The notes under the pieces were generated by a model that was given only the letters and a program-made list of their open reading frames with translations, searched no databases and was not told the origin of the DNA. Of a stretch of DNA of 64,000 nt, positions 54,146 through 64,000 are shown one piece after another. The stretch is from Lithobates sylvaticus (taxonomy: Eukaryota > Chordata > Amphibia > Anura > Ranidae): contig CM053027.1 of assembly GCA_028564925.1 (NCBI GenBank), positions 237,851,713-237,915,712 of the forward strand. The letters run 5' to 3'. Positions within the stretch are counted from its first letter, which is position 1. Every line of letters starts with the position of its first letter. Both the position numbers and the translations under genes were made by a program.

Positions 54146-55640
54146 AGTGTGAGTTCCACCCAAAAATGAAACTTCCTCTTTAACCACTTGCCTACCAGGC
54201 ACGAACACGCCCTTCCTGCCCAAGCCATTTTTCAGCTTTCAGTGCTGTCGCACTTTGAATGAAAATTGCGCGGTCAACACTGTACCCAAACAAATTTTTT
54301 ATAATTTTTTTTTCACACAAATAGAGCTTTCTTTTGGTGGTATTTAATCACTGCTGGGTTTTTTATTTTTTACAAAAAAAAAAAAAAAAAAGACCAAAAA
54401 TTTTGGAAAATTTCTGTCAGTAAACTTTGTAAGTAAGTAATTTTTCACCTTCACTGATGTGTGCTGATGAGGCGGCGCTGATAGGCTGAACTGGTGGGCA
54501 TTGATGAGGTGGCACTGATGAGGCGACACTTATGGGTATTGATGAGGAGGCACTAATGTGCTGCACTTATGGGCACTGATGAGCACTGATAGGCAGCACT
54601 GATGGGCACTGTTAGGTGGCACTGGTGGGCACGGATAGGCGGTACAGATGGGCATTGTTGGGTGGTACTGATGGGTGATACTGATGGGCATTGGTGGACA
54701 GCAGTGATGGGCATTGATGGGCAGCACTGATATGTGGCACTAATTGCCAGCACTGACTGGGATGGCTAATAGGCACTGATTTGTGGCACTTGTGGGCAGT
54801 GTGGGCACTGTATGCTGACATTGGTGGGCACTGTATGCTGACATTGGTGGGCACTGTATGCTGGCATTGGTGGGCACTCTATTTTTTACACTTTATATAG
54901 TGTAATCAGGGCACTGATCATCAGATCATCTGATTAATTCCCCAGCTGTCCCCTATGAGGAGATGCAGCTGATCGGCTCTCCTCTCCTCACACTCTGTCA
55001 GTGTGAGGCGAGGAGCGCCGATTACCGGCATCTCCGTATTTATATGTGACCGGCTGTGATTGGACACAGCTGTCGCGGCTCTTTACACAGATCGGGGCCG
55101 CACCGTGTCCTAGCAACACGGTGCGGCCACGATCGGCACACGGGAGTGGCCGTTTCATGCCGCCTTCATATGATGGCGGCCCAGAACAAGAGCTGCACCG
55201 CCCCGCCGTCATTTGACAGTGGGCGGGCAGCAAGCAGTTAAGTACTGGTGACCCCGACATGCCTCATTTGGCATGTCAGTTTTTTTGGGGGGGGGGAGCA
55301 GGTACCCAGTTTTGACAGGCACCCAGCTCCCACTTCCTCTCCTGGTGCCGTGGCGCTGAAAGGAAGTTCACCTCTCCCTCTCCCTCCCTGCAATCTTCTG
55401 GTACACGTCACAGATCCCAGAAGATTGCCCGGCCATTCGCAGCACGGCTTGCGCAGTGCACGCCTGGCTGTGAAGCCACAGTCGGGGGCCCACAGTTACA
55501 ATGCCAGCACCGGGGAGAGGAACGAGGCTTCGGGCGCCTACATCACTGGACCGAGGGACAGGTCAGTGTCTATTTAATAAAAGTCAGCAGCTTCACTTTT
55601 TGTAGCTGCTGACTTATAAATGGGTGGAACTCCGCTTTAA
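54142..55640. mobile_element. TTAA-flanked non-autonomous transposon 2 (outer)
   Basis: Begins TTAAAGTGTGAGTTCCACCC (54142) and ends GGGTGGAACTCCGCTTTAA (55640), an imperfect inverted repeat with TTAA at both ends. It shares its left TTAA with the right TTAA of transposon 1. Transposon 3 is inserted at its own internal TTAA (54180). The right part holds GTCAGCAGCTTCAC facing GTAGCTGCTGAC (about 55583-55615). Confidence 0.65.
54180..55241. mobile_element. TTAA-flanked non-autonomous transposon 3 (nested)
   Basis: Begins TTAACCACTTGCCTACC (54180) and ends GGGCAGCAAGCAGTTAA (55241). It is related to transposon 1 in the opposite direction: the complement of 54060-54130 matches its left end (CTGCCCAAGCCATTTTTCAG). 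It contains a GGCACTGATGGGCA-type tandem array (about 54470-54880) and a GC-rich palindromic right part (about 55010-55210). Confidence 0.7.
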
Positions 55641-55658
55641 ATTATGTTTCCAATTAAG

Positions 55659-56535
55659 CAAGGGTCAAGTCCTGGGAAAAAAAGTGTGGGAACTCCCACC
55701 CAAGATCCACTCGCCCACCAAAAAAATAAAATGATCCTCTCATATGCACGAACGCTTCAAAAGTGGTATTTTTCATCCAATTTTCGTATTGTGTGGATGA
55801 AGCTTAACTGTTATAACATGAAAAAAAAATCTGGACAGAATGCTTGGGGAGATAGTGATGTGTTCCTGCTTAGGAGATGTATGTTAGCTTGGGGGGGCTG
55901 CAAACTCTGCAGGGCTCCAACACACACTCGCTGCTACTCCAACCCTTCACATATTTCCACATAAACTTCCCTCCTGGCATTAAACTTTGCCAGGTATTGT
56001 GCTCAGCTTACCACCCCAAACTGATGTTCCTCCCTCAGCTCACCTCTCTCCCTGCATGTCCTGTGAGCAGAATAGCTGTGCTCCTCCTCTGGGTTCTCTC
56101 ATCATATGGCACTGAAGATAGAGGAGGGGAGGGGGATTCAGCGGGACACACAGAGCAAGTATGCAGGAGACTGGGGGGGAGGGGATGAGGAGACAGAAAA
56201 TCAGGAGGGGCCGGCGGGGAGGAGCGCATCACGAGAGGTCTGACTAAATACAATCTCTTAGCAGCAGGGACCTGATTTACCCGTCAGCTAGCTGTGATTG
56301 ACAGGTAGATCGAAGCGGAAGCTGTCATGGGGCCCCCTACTGGCAATGCCTGAATGGTCAGGTGTGCGGCACTTACTATTGCAAATTGTGTCTGCAGCTG
56401 CTGGTGTAGCACCTGCCACACGGCTCGCATACTTCAAAGTCTTGCAGGACACGGCTGCTAACGGGAACCGAGTTCCTGTTGTGAAAAAAGTACAGGAACT
56501 CCGTTCCCATGCGTTCCTGCAGGACTTGAGCCCTG
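55659..56535. mobile_element. 877-bp non-autonomous hAT element
   Basis: The ends CAAGGGTCAAGTCCTGG and CAGGACTTGAGCCCTG are inverted repeats. CAATTAAG at 55651-55658 and 56536-56543 is an exact 8-bp duplication. No transposase; the interior is unremarkable. Confidence 0.9.
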
Positions 56536-56559
56536 CAATTAAGTGTTTCAGCAAGTGAT

Positions 56560-59210
56560 TTTAGCTTCCCTCTCTTTTTTCTTGTGAGAAGCGAGTTGGA
56601 GTAGAGCCCCTCTGATGGTAGCTTTATGAGCTTCCCACCAGGGTCATGGGCAGAAGCTGCATTTCCAGTAAAATAATTAGATAGGGAGGTCCAAATAGCC
56701 TCATTTACTGTTGAGCCCAGGTCTGGACGAGGTACTGTCTAGATCCTCTGAAAAGAGGAATAAGTTCCCTGTGAAGCCCAAGAAGGAAAACTATAAAAAA
56801 TGAATTGTGCCCCCCCCCCAGGGCAAACTCGGCAAAGAACCAAGAAAGAGCCAAATAAGAAGTGGGGCAATGGTAGGGGAAGGCAAAGGAACAATTTGTT
56901 GTTTTCCTCCCCTAGCGTCAGCACCAAAGAGGTAAAATGACGCCAAGATCAGAGAAGGGGCCACCTGTCTCATTTTTTCTCCCAGTAGGAGAAAAAATCA
57001 GACAGCATCTACATTTACCAGACCTTACCAGAAGCCTACCGCCTATATTTCTCGGCAAGGCCCCCTTCAATGATCACATTAACGCACCCTCCCAAAGGTG
57101 CTTTGAAGAAATGAGCCCTTCTGGAGGGAATCCAGGAGCTGGCGGAGCAGCAGCTGGTGATGCCTGTACCAGAAGATCAACAATACCAGGCATTCTACTC
57201 CCACGTATTTGTTGTTCGCAAGCCATCAGGAAAATACCGTCTCATTATAAACCTCAGGAATCTGAACAAAGTTCTGGAATACAGAAGGTTTTCCATGGAG
57301 AGTATTTATTCAGTACGCAAGAATCTCCTAAAGGAGGCTTTCATGGTGAAGCTGGACCTCAAGGATGCCTACCTGCATGTTCCGATTCACCCAGAGCATC
57401 AGGCGTTCTTGTGGTTTGCAGTAGACACCAAAGAAAATATTTTTTCATTGGCAGTTCAGAGCCCTTCCATGTGGGTTAGCAGCCAGTCCAAGGATTTAAA
57501 AAAAAAAAATCCTAGCCGAAGTGGTAGCCTTCCTACGTCTCTAGGGGATAACTCTAATACTGTACCTGAATGATCTACTGATCTTTGGTCCCTCAGTGGC
57601 TCAGGTCAGAGCAGATACCAACAGGGTAATCTTTGTCCTGGAGACATTGGGTTGGATAGTCAGCACCGAAAAATCCTCTCTCAAGCCAGAGCAGGTCAAA
57701 CTAGGCTACTGGGTGGGCACAAAACTGTAGAACCTCTTCTTTCCAGAAGACAAAGTGGAGAAATTTGTCCTGGCAGCAGGGGTTCTAAAAAAAGCCCCCT
57801 CATGCTCCAGGAGGGAGGTGCTGAGAGTTCTGGGCCTGATGTCAGCAAGCATACCGGCCATCGTATGGGCACAGCTTCATTCTAGAGCCCTCCAATTCTT
57901 TCTTCTTACCTGTTGGGACAAGAAAGAATTCTTGGACCAAGAGATACTTCTCACCCCACAGGTGAAAGCGTCCCTAGAATGGTGGACAGTTCCCAACAAC
58001 CTAAAGGCAGGCAGACCTTGGGCTCAGTGAGATCCCCTGAAAGTCACTACAGACACAAGCACCTGGGGGTGGGGAACCCATCTAGGGAAAACCAAGGCTC
58101 CGGGTCCTTGGGGCAGCTCGGTGGATCAGATGTCATCCAATTACAGAGAGCTCAGAGCGATAGGCGAGGCCCTAAATTCTTCTAGAAAAATATCCTGGAC
58201 AGGTAGGTTCAGGTCAGCTCCAACAATGCCACCATGTTGGCTTACCTGAACCATCAGGGAGGAACCAGATCCAGGCTTCTCCTGGACCTATCCAAGGAGA
58301 TCCTGGGTTGGGCCAAAGGGAAGGTTCAGTCTATATCAGCTGTCCATATAAAGTGGACGAGCAACCTGGAGTCAGACTTCTTCAGTTGCCAGCCATTAAG
58401 GCAGGGGGAGTGGGAATTGAAGCCTGTGGTATGTCAGACCTTGGTACGATTCCGCAATACAGAAAAAGACCTATTTGCCAACAAGCAAAACAGAAAGGTG
58501 AAGAGGTTCTTCTCAATTTCCTGAGAAAAGGAGTCAGAGGGTCTAGATTCCCTGACTCAGACCTGGCAGTTCAGGTTGGCATACACCTTTCCCCCTCTTG
58601 CACTGATTCCGCGGGCCCTTCAAAAACGTAGCCAGTCGTCAGACCGCATCCGCCTGATTGCGCCTTGGTGGCCGAAGAGGGTGTGGTTTGCAACCCTGAG
58701 ATCCATGGCGGTGGCAGCACCGTGGAAGCTCCCAAACCAGCCAGATCTCTTCAGCCAGGGCCCAGTGTTACATCCAAATCTAGAATTCTTCCAGCTAACA
58801 GCATGGTTAGTGAGTGCCAGATCCTGAAACAAAAGGGCTGCTCTGATAGAGTGATAGATACTCTTCTTCTGAGTAGGAAGTCTGTGACCAGAAAAATTTA
58901 CTCTAAGGTTTGCAAAACTTTCTGTTTCTAGTGTAAGCAAAAACAGGTAACTTTTACCACTGTTTGGATAATCCTGGGATTTCTTTGAGAAGGGGTTGGC
59001 GGTCAGCACCCTTTCAGTACACATCGCAGTGCTCGCCGTTTATCTCGATGCAAGTTTAGCAAAAGATTCCTTGGTAAGTGATTTTTGACGGTCAGGGAAA
59101 GAGTCACCCCAGTCCCAGAAGGAAGGTTCCCACCATGAGACTTAACAAAGGAGTTAGAGGCATTATCCAAACATCCATTTGAACCCATAAAGGAGGTTTC
59201 CTTTAAGTTT
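56560..59210 (+). mobile_element. DIRS-type retroelement fossil: RT, RNase H and recombinase start
   Basis: Plus-strand remnants: RT (about 57150-57480; YSHVFVVRKPSGKYRLIINL, VKLDLKDAYLHVPIHPEHQ); RT end and connection (about 57580-57900; DLLIFGPS, RREVLRVLGLMSASIPAIVW); RNase H (about 58190-58400; ATMLAYLNHQGGT); the FPPLALIPRALQK to LFSQGPVLHPNLEFFQLTAW block (about 58585-58815) typical of DIRS Pol; and the start of a tyrosine recombinase (about 58850-59090; LLSRKSVTRKIYSKV). Element ends were not identified. It is broken in several places. Confidence 0.75.
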
Positions 59211-59980
59211 CTAACAGTATCTCACAAAAGTGAGTTCACCCCTCACATTTTTGTAAATATTTTATTATATCTTTTCATGTGACAACACTGAAGAAATGTC
59301 ACTTTGCTACAATGTAAAGTAGTGAGTGTACAGTTTGTATAGCAGTATAAGTTTGCTGTCCCCTCAAAATAACTCAGCACACAGCCATTAGGCCCCTTTC
59401 ACACTGGGGCGGGGAGCCGCGGTGACGGTAAAGCAGCGCTATATTTAGCGCTGCTTTACCGTCGTTTTAACCGCGGTTTTCGGCCGCTCGCGGTGCGGTT
59501 TTAACCCCCACGAGCGGGCGAAAAGGGGTTAAAGACCCCCCGCAGAGCGCCGCCGTAGCGGCGCTTTGCGGCGGTATTGCCGCGGTTTCACCGCGGTGTC
59601 CCATTCTAATCAATGGGAAGGAGCGGTATAGGAGCGGTGAACACACCGCTCCTATCCCGCTCCAAAGATGCTGCTAGCAGGACTTTTTTTGTCATCCTGC
59701 TAGCGCACCGCTCCAGTGTGAAAGCCCGCCGGCTTTCACACTGGAGTTAAAGGGGCCGGATTTTTTCATGCGGTGAACAGGCGCTATTTTTAGCGCTGCA
59801 CCGCATGAAAAACGCCCCGGTGTGAAAGGGGCCTTAATGTCTAAACCACTGGCAACAAAACTGAGTACAGCGAAAACGTCCAAATTGGGCCCAATTAGTA
59901 ATTTTCCCTCCCCGGTGTCATATGACTTGTTTTGTTACAAGGTCTCAGGTGTGAATGTGGAGCAGGTGTGTTAAAGTGTT
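59211..59980 (+). mobile_element. Tc1-like transposon remnant (left end), split by a MITE
   Basis: CAGTATCTCACAAAAGTGAG after a TA, then CACATTTTTGTAAATATTTT and so on to GTGTGAATGTGGAGCAGGTG: the non-coding left end of a Tc1/mariner element common in frogs and fish. The Harbinger-like MITE at 59391-59833 is inserted in it. The right part is lost where another repeat begins (TTAAAGTGTTACTAAACCC, about 59972). Confidence 0.6.
59391..59833. mobile_element. 443-bp PIF/Harbinger-like MITE
   Basis: The ends GGCCCCTTTCACACTGGGGC and CCCCGGTGTGAAAGGGGCC are inverted repeats, flanked by TTA (59388-59390 and 59834-59836). The interior is very GC-rich and full of nested palindromes (AGCGCT, CCGCGG, GCGGTTTTAACC), with paired CACTGGAG/CTCCAGTG words. 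Confidence 0.8.
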
Positions 59981-60784
59981 ACTAAACCCAGTAATATGAA
60001 AATAGTTCATCCACCCCCCCCCCCCCCCCCCCACCCTTTTACAGTGCCCACAGCTTCTAAATCTTCTTTTTACATTAAAATACTGCCACTAAATACCTTT
60101 TTGGATGATCTGTATACCACATTCAGTGATAAACTGCACAGTTTCTCCAGTGCTGAGAGCCCAGGAAGGAGGAGATTTTCACTACATGTGTGATGTCAAT
60201 ATCATGTGACCTGGCTAGCTCTGAGAACAAGAAACTGTTAAGCCCCATACACACGGTCGGACAATCCGCGGACCAGGTCCGTCGGACCATGTCCGTCATA
60301 CTTTGTCCGATGTTGGTTTTGCGTACACACGGTCGGACAAAGTTGTCGGAAAATCCGATCATTCTGAACGTGGTGACGTTTGTTGCCTACGACGGGACTA
60401 CGTAGAGACTAGTAGCCAATAGCTTTGGTCTTGTAATGTGATCTGAGCATGCGTGGCACTTTGTCCGGTCGGACAACCGTACACACGATCGGATTTGGTG
60501 TGATCGGACCGTGTTGACGGCAAAGATTTCCAGCAGGAGATAAGACTTTGTCCGTCGGTCAAACCGACGAACATTGTCCGATGGTGCATACACACGGTCT
60601 GATTTTTCAACAACCTTGTCCGATCGGACAGAATCCATGAAAAAGTCCGACCGTGTGTATGGGGCTTAAGAGATAGCAAGCTGTCGATTGATTGTGTTTC
60701 TTGTAGGGAGGAGCCCCTCATCTCTAAGATGTGCCATCCTGCAAGGTCTGCAGAAATACCATTACCGGTAAGTATAACGTAGCT
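59972..60784. other. Unclassified repeat holding a palindromic MITE
   Basis: Begins TTAAAGTGTTACTAAACCC, a common frog repeat start, followed by a C-run (60015-60032). A matching end was not found. The MITE at 60242-60665 lies inside. CCGGTAAGTATAACGTAG at 60763-60780 looks like a splice donor but has no gene context. Confidence 0.35.
60242..60665. mobile_element. 424-bp palindromic MITE between TTAA sites
   Basis: The ends GCCCCATACACACGGTCGGA and TCCGACCGTGTGTATGGGGC are perfect complements, flanked by TTAA (60238-60241 and 60666-60669). The interior repeats the words ACACACGGTCGGAC, TTTGTCCGA and TCGGAC in both directions, so the whole element can fold. Confidence 0.8.
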
Positions 60785-60984
60785 TTTTAATGATATCCCA
60801 ATATTTATAAATCAATCTTTTTAACTTTCATATAATTGATCACAGAAAGAAGTCTTAAAAGTCCAGTCAATATTTACTACATGATGGTTTCAACCTCTCT
60901 CTGGGAGCTAACAGAGATTCTCGATTTACTTTTAAAACTCATTTTATAGTGCATTACAGGTATTGCACAGAGTAGCCTTTATCC

Positions 60985-61387
60985 AAAATCTATTTTTTTT
61001 AATCTTACATCACGGGACACAGAGCCATAGTAATTACTATGTATGTTATAGTCCACCTTCAGGTGCTGGGCACTGGCACACCCTAAACAGGATGTTGCCT
61101 CCCTATATAACCCCTTCCACTACTGGGAGCATCTCAGTTTTTTTGCCAGTGTCTAAGGAGTTGGTCACGAATGAAGATGTGCTGTGCTGAGCTCCACTGG
61201 AGCAATGCTTGCTGGGGCTAGCTATGCAGCCGGATCCATTCAAAGTGTCTTTTAGACTGAACTGAATGGTGCCCGGGCCTCGTATCAAAAGAAACAAGGT
61301 TTTGCTTGTAAAAGCTTCTCTTTTCTTTTTTTTTTGGTATTAAGGCCATAAAGTTTTACTGGCGGGGTGCTATTACAGGTCCAGGAT
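60985..61387 (+). promoter_or_regulatory. Probable DIRS-type retroelement promoter region
   Basis: CTTACATCACGGGACACAGA to CTCCCTATATAACCCCTTCC (TATATAA about 61104) and TTTTTTGCCAGTGTCTAAGG resembles the start of frog DIRS elements from memory. A hAT derivative is inserted at 61388. No Gag could be confirmed downstream. Confidence 0.35.
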
Positions 61388-62570
61388 CAGTGGCGGCCCG
61401 TCCATAGGGGGCGCCCGGGCGCCGCCCCCCCCCCCCCCCTCCTTGCAGTTAAAAAAATTAAATAAAAAAAAAGTAAAAAAAAAATAAATAAATTATTTAA
61501 ACATGTCCCTTAAAAAAAAAATATATATATATATTTTTTCGTTTTTATGTGCACTGTATCCTGGCGCCGGGCGCCGGGCACAGTGCAGTATGCACCGCTC
61601 TATCACCAATAGATAGATATCTATTGTCACCGCTGCCGCTTCCTATTCAGGTGTCCGGCCCCTGATCGGGCGCCGGGCATCTGAATTACAGTGGGGGGGG
61701 GGGGTGTTTCTGGAAGCGCCCCTATTAGAGCTGTAAGCTCTTATAGGGGACCTTATTAGAGCGGTGTGCTCTAATAGGCTTCCCTAAGTGTAAACAGCAG
61801 GCGCAATGCTTTGCGTTCGCTGATTACACAGTATTGTGTTAGAGAAGCGAATACATTGCTTCCCTAACACAGACCCGCCTCTCAGCCAATCAGGTTGCCA
61901 GGTCTGTTACCTGTAACCTGATTGGCTGAAGTCACAGGTGCTGTGATTGGACGCTAGGCGTCCAATCATAGCAGAAGACAGGAGGAGCGCGGGAGAAGAA
62001 GATCTCGGACGATAGCAGAAGACAGGAGGAGCGCGGGAGAAGAAGACCTCGGACGATGAGACACCGCTCGCCGCCTGACGCCGTCACCAGCTGCACATCG
62101 AGACAAGGTAAGTGCAGAGGGCAGGCAGGGGGCACAGTGGCAGCACTTGGAGGGGCACTCTGGCAGCACTTGGAGGGGCACTCTGGCAGCACTTGGAGGG
62201 ACACTCTGGCAGCACTTGAAGGGGCACAATGGCAGCACTTGAAGGGGCACTCTGGCAGCACTTGAAGGGGCACTCTGGCAGCACTTGAAGGGGCACAATG
62301 GCAGCACTTGAGGGGCACAATGGCAGCACTTGAGGGGCACAGTGGCAGCACTTGAGGGGCACAATGGCAGCACTTGAGGGGCACAGTGGCAGCACTTGAG
62401 GGGCACAGTGGCAGCGTTTGATGGGCACAGTGGCAGCATTTGATGGGCACAGTGGCAGCGTTTAATGGGCACAGTGGCAGCATTTAATGGGCACAGTGGC
62501 AGCGTTTGATGGCACAGTGAGGCTGTTTGTTTGCGCCCCACCCAAATATTTTGAGAACCAGCCGCCACTG
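61388..62570. mobile_element. Non-autonomous hAT element with internal minisatellite (reverse relative of 30719-32024)
   Basis: The ends CAGTGGCGGCCCGTCC and GAACCAGCCGCCACTG, with TCCAGGAT at 61380-61387 and 62571-62578 as exact 8-bp duplication. It has the same internal order as 30719-32024 in the opposite direction, including the GGGGCACAATGGCAGCACTT minisatellite (about 62120-62510) and the paired CTAATAGGGG/CCCCTATTAG palindrome. Confidence 0.92.
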
Positions 62571-62578
62571 TCCAGGAT

Positions 62579-64000
62579 TGTGGGTTCCCCGAGGGTCAGC
62601 GGTTCCTGAAGGTTTGTTAATGGAACCCACCGTGAAGGGTGAAGATTGGGTCTGTTGGTTTTACCACAGAAAACCCTGCGGTGGGAAAGGTAAGTGGAGT
62701 TTTCTAAGGAATTTTTACATTTTCTTATGAAATGTCTCCTTTAAAGTAAATGTTGTCATTCCCAAGTGTCACCACTGGGGGCTGTATGGAGCACGTACCT
62801 TCTCATGCTTTGCACAGAGATCACGCTGTGTCACAGAAGCAGCAGACTTTTTTCCTCCGGCTAGTAGGCAGACCTCTGGTAAGTTTGGGGGGGGGGGTTG
62901 CTTTCTCCAGACACCCCCCCCTGGGCTGAACTCTTCCCCTCTTCATGAGGCTGAGTATAAGGGAGAAATGAAAATGATCGGCCATTTTCTTTCACAGCCC
63001 TTACTCAGCAGCGGCTTCCAGGTCTCCTTCACGCCATCCCTCTCTAACTCACAAGCCAATCCCGATGGATCGGAGGCCCGTGCTTGCGCAGGAAAACTAT
63101 TTTTTTTTTAAAGAGAAAAGGGGGGGCGCAATGCTAGGTGGGGGTGGGGCTTAGCGTGACATTGGCGTCCTCCAAAGCTGGAGTGTGTTTAAAAAAAACA
63201 AAAAACTCCATTTGTCCTGGCTGCAAAATTTTCAGAGAGACATAAGAGCAAATAGGAGCATGAAAGAGGTTTTGGTGACACAGGCATTTTCTTTTGACAC
63301 ATTTACTATTTGCATCAGGCTAAGCATTAATAGAAGCGGCAGTGGCTGGACTATTGCTTAAGCAGTGGGTGCGATTTCTTATGGTAGTACCTCTGCTTTG
63401 TTGCTTTGTGCCTTAGGCTAGGGTCAGAAGGGGGGGGGGGGTAGAAACACCCCCAAAAAAGAGATAAAAGGGTCTCCCTCAAGCTCTGGAAAGCCTACTC
63501 ATTTCTACAAATGGCATCCTCCCCTGAGAGAGGGTGGCTGGTCAGAGTGAGCATCGGGGTCATGGAATGTTTGCAACTGTTTTCAACACTGCAGTTCCTC
63601 AGTCATGATAGGTTTAAAAAAAAAAAAAAAGTTTAGCGACTTTAATCGCATCCCAGTATGGGTCAAAATGCGACAGGTTCTCTTCCATTGCCCAGGACCC
63701 TCAAACTGAGGAACTAGGGAGGGGAGAAGACTAATTGCCTCAGGGGACCGTGGTGAGGCTGATGACTCCTCTTCTGAGGTGTCAAATGCGGGAGAATCAG
63801 CTGTTTCAATCTTAAGATTGATGGTGCAATTTCTTGCTGAATGGTCCGCTCCACATTTATGTACCCTTAACTGAATGTTTGGGTTTGCGAAAGCCTCGTC
63901 AAGCTGTGCATGCCTTTTCCTGTCCATTCATTGTTGGAAAAGCTTTTTTGTATCTGAGAGGATCACCCAGATAAGCATTATTTTCCCCTCCTAAAAAGTT
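62579..64000. other. No recognisable gene
   Basis: This is the continuation of the sequence interrupted by the hAT insertion, possibly the interior of the DIRS-type element starting near 60985. An open frame on the minus strand (63927-63583, MDRKRHAQLDEAF...) matches no family I know. G-runs occur at 62887-62897 and 63430-63441, and an A-run at 63615-63630. Confidence 0.3.

Noticed and set aside
60763-60780. Splice donor of a host gene (CCGGTAAGTATAACG)
   Set aside because: A good donor match, but with no open frame, acceptor or homologous exon nearby.
63583-63927. Minus-strand 114-codon frame (MDRKRHAQLDEAF) as a gene
   Set aside because: No recognised domain; it ends in a poly-Phe stretch from an A-run, and no flanking coding signal was found. 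Could be a Gag remnant of a DIRS element, but not supportable.

Overview
The window looks like repeat-dense DNA from a frog genome (anuran, probably ranoid). No host protein-coding gene is recognisable. Nearly every base falls in transposable elements nested inside one another: Ty3/gypsy and other LTR elements, DIRS-like tyrosine-recombinase retroelements, an L1-type LINE, a Penelope-like retroposon, a tRNA-derived SINE, hAT, Tc1/mariner, PIF/Harbinger-like and TTAA-type DNA transposons, and several families of minisatellites. The organism call is an inference from the mix of families and from terminal motifs I recall from frog genomes. No database search was run.

Layout. 1-3757 (minus): the 5' part of a Ty3/gypsy (Sushi-like chromovirus) element with its LTR, apparently whole as far as it can be seen. 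3758-11524 (plus): a long hAT transposon with a CCAAT/TATA promoter, a 5' minisatellite, a broken BED-finger transposase and sub-terminal repeats. 11525-22003 (minus): a second Ty3/gypsy fossil with a PNMA-like Gag, a tRNA-Pro-type primer site and a 1.28-kb LTR. A plus-strand LTR element (12752-18877) carrying an unrecognised ORF with very large coding minisatellites is inserted in it. 22004-26216: L1 3' part, the left half of a Tc1 element, and the start of a DIRS-like element.

8008-26216 is followed by a second, highly similar direct copy at 26217-42861, so the window holds an 18.2/16.6-kb tandem duplication. The junction has about 2 bp of microhomology. The second copy carries two private hAT insertions, each with an intact 8-bp target duplication. 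After the duplication the DIRS-like element continues to 48738. It is interrupted by a 3.9-kb non-autonomous hAT that itself holds a SINE and a 41-bp minisatellite. Next come the right half of the Tc1 element (48739-50731), containing a Penelope-like foldback with a hammerhead-ribozyme-like motif, and then the rest of the L1 (50732-52640).

52641-64000 holds smaller elements: three TTAA-flanked non-autonomous transposons (one nested), two hAT derivatives with clean 8-bp duplications, a DIRS RT/RNase H/recombinase fossil (56560-59210), a Tc1-like remnant split by a Harbinger-like MITE, another palindromic MITE, and a probable DIRS-type promoter region. The last 1.4 kb has nothing I can name.

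The best candidate for something undescribed is the LTR element at 12752-18877 and 29881-35545. It has classical LTR features (LTRs with CCAAT, TATA and AATAAA, polypurine tract, 5-bp target duplication) but no visible pol. Instead it has an ORF with a roughly 165-residue unrecognised N-terminal region, a PKKKRK nuclear-signal-like motif, and hundreds of residues of 9- and 7-residue Pro/Val/Ala repeats.
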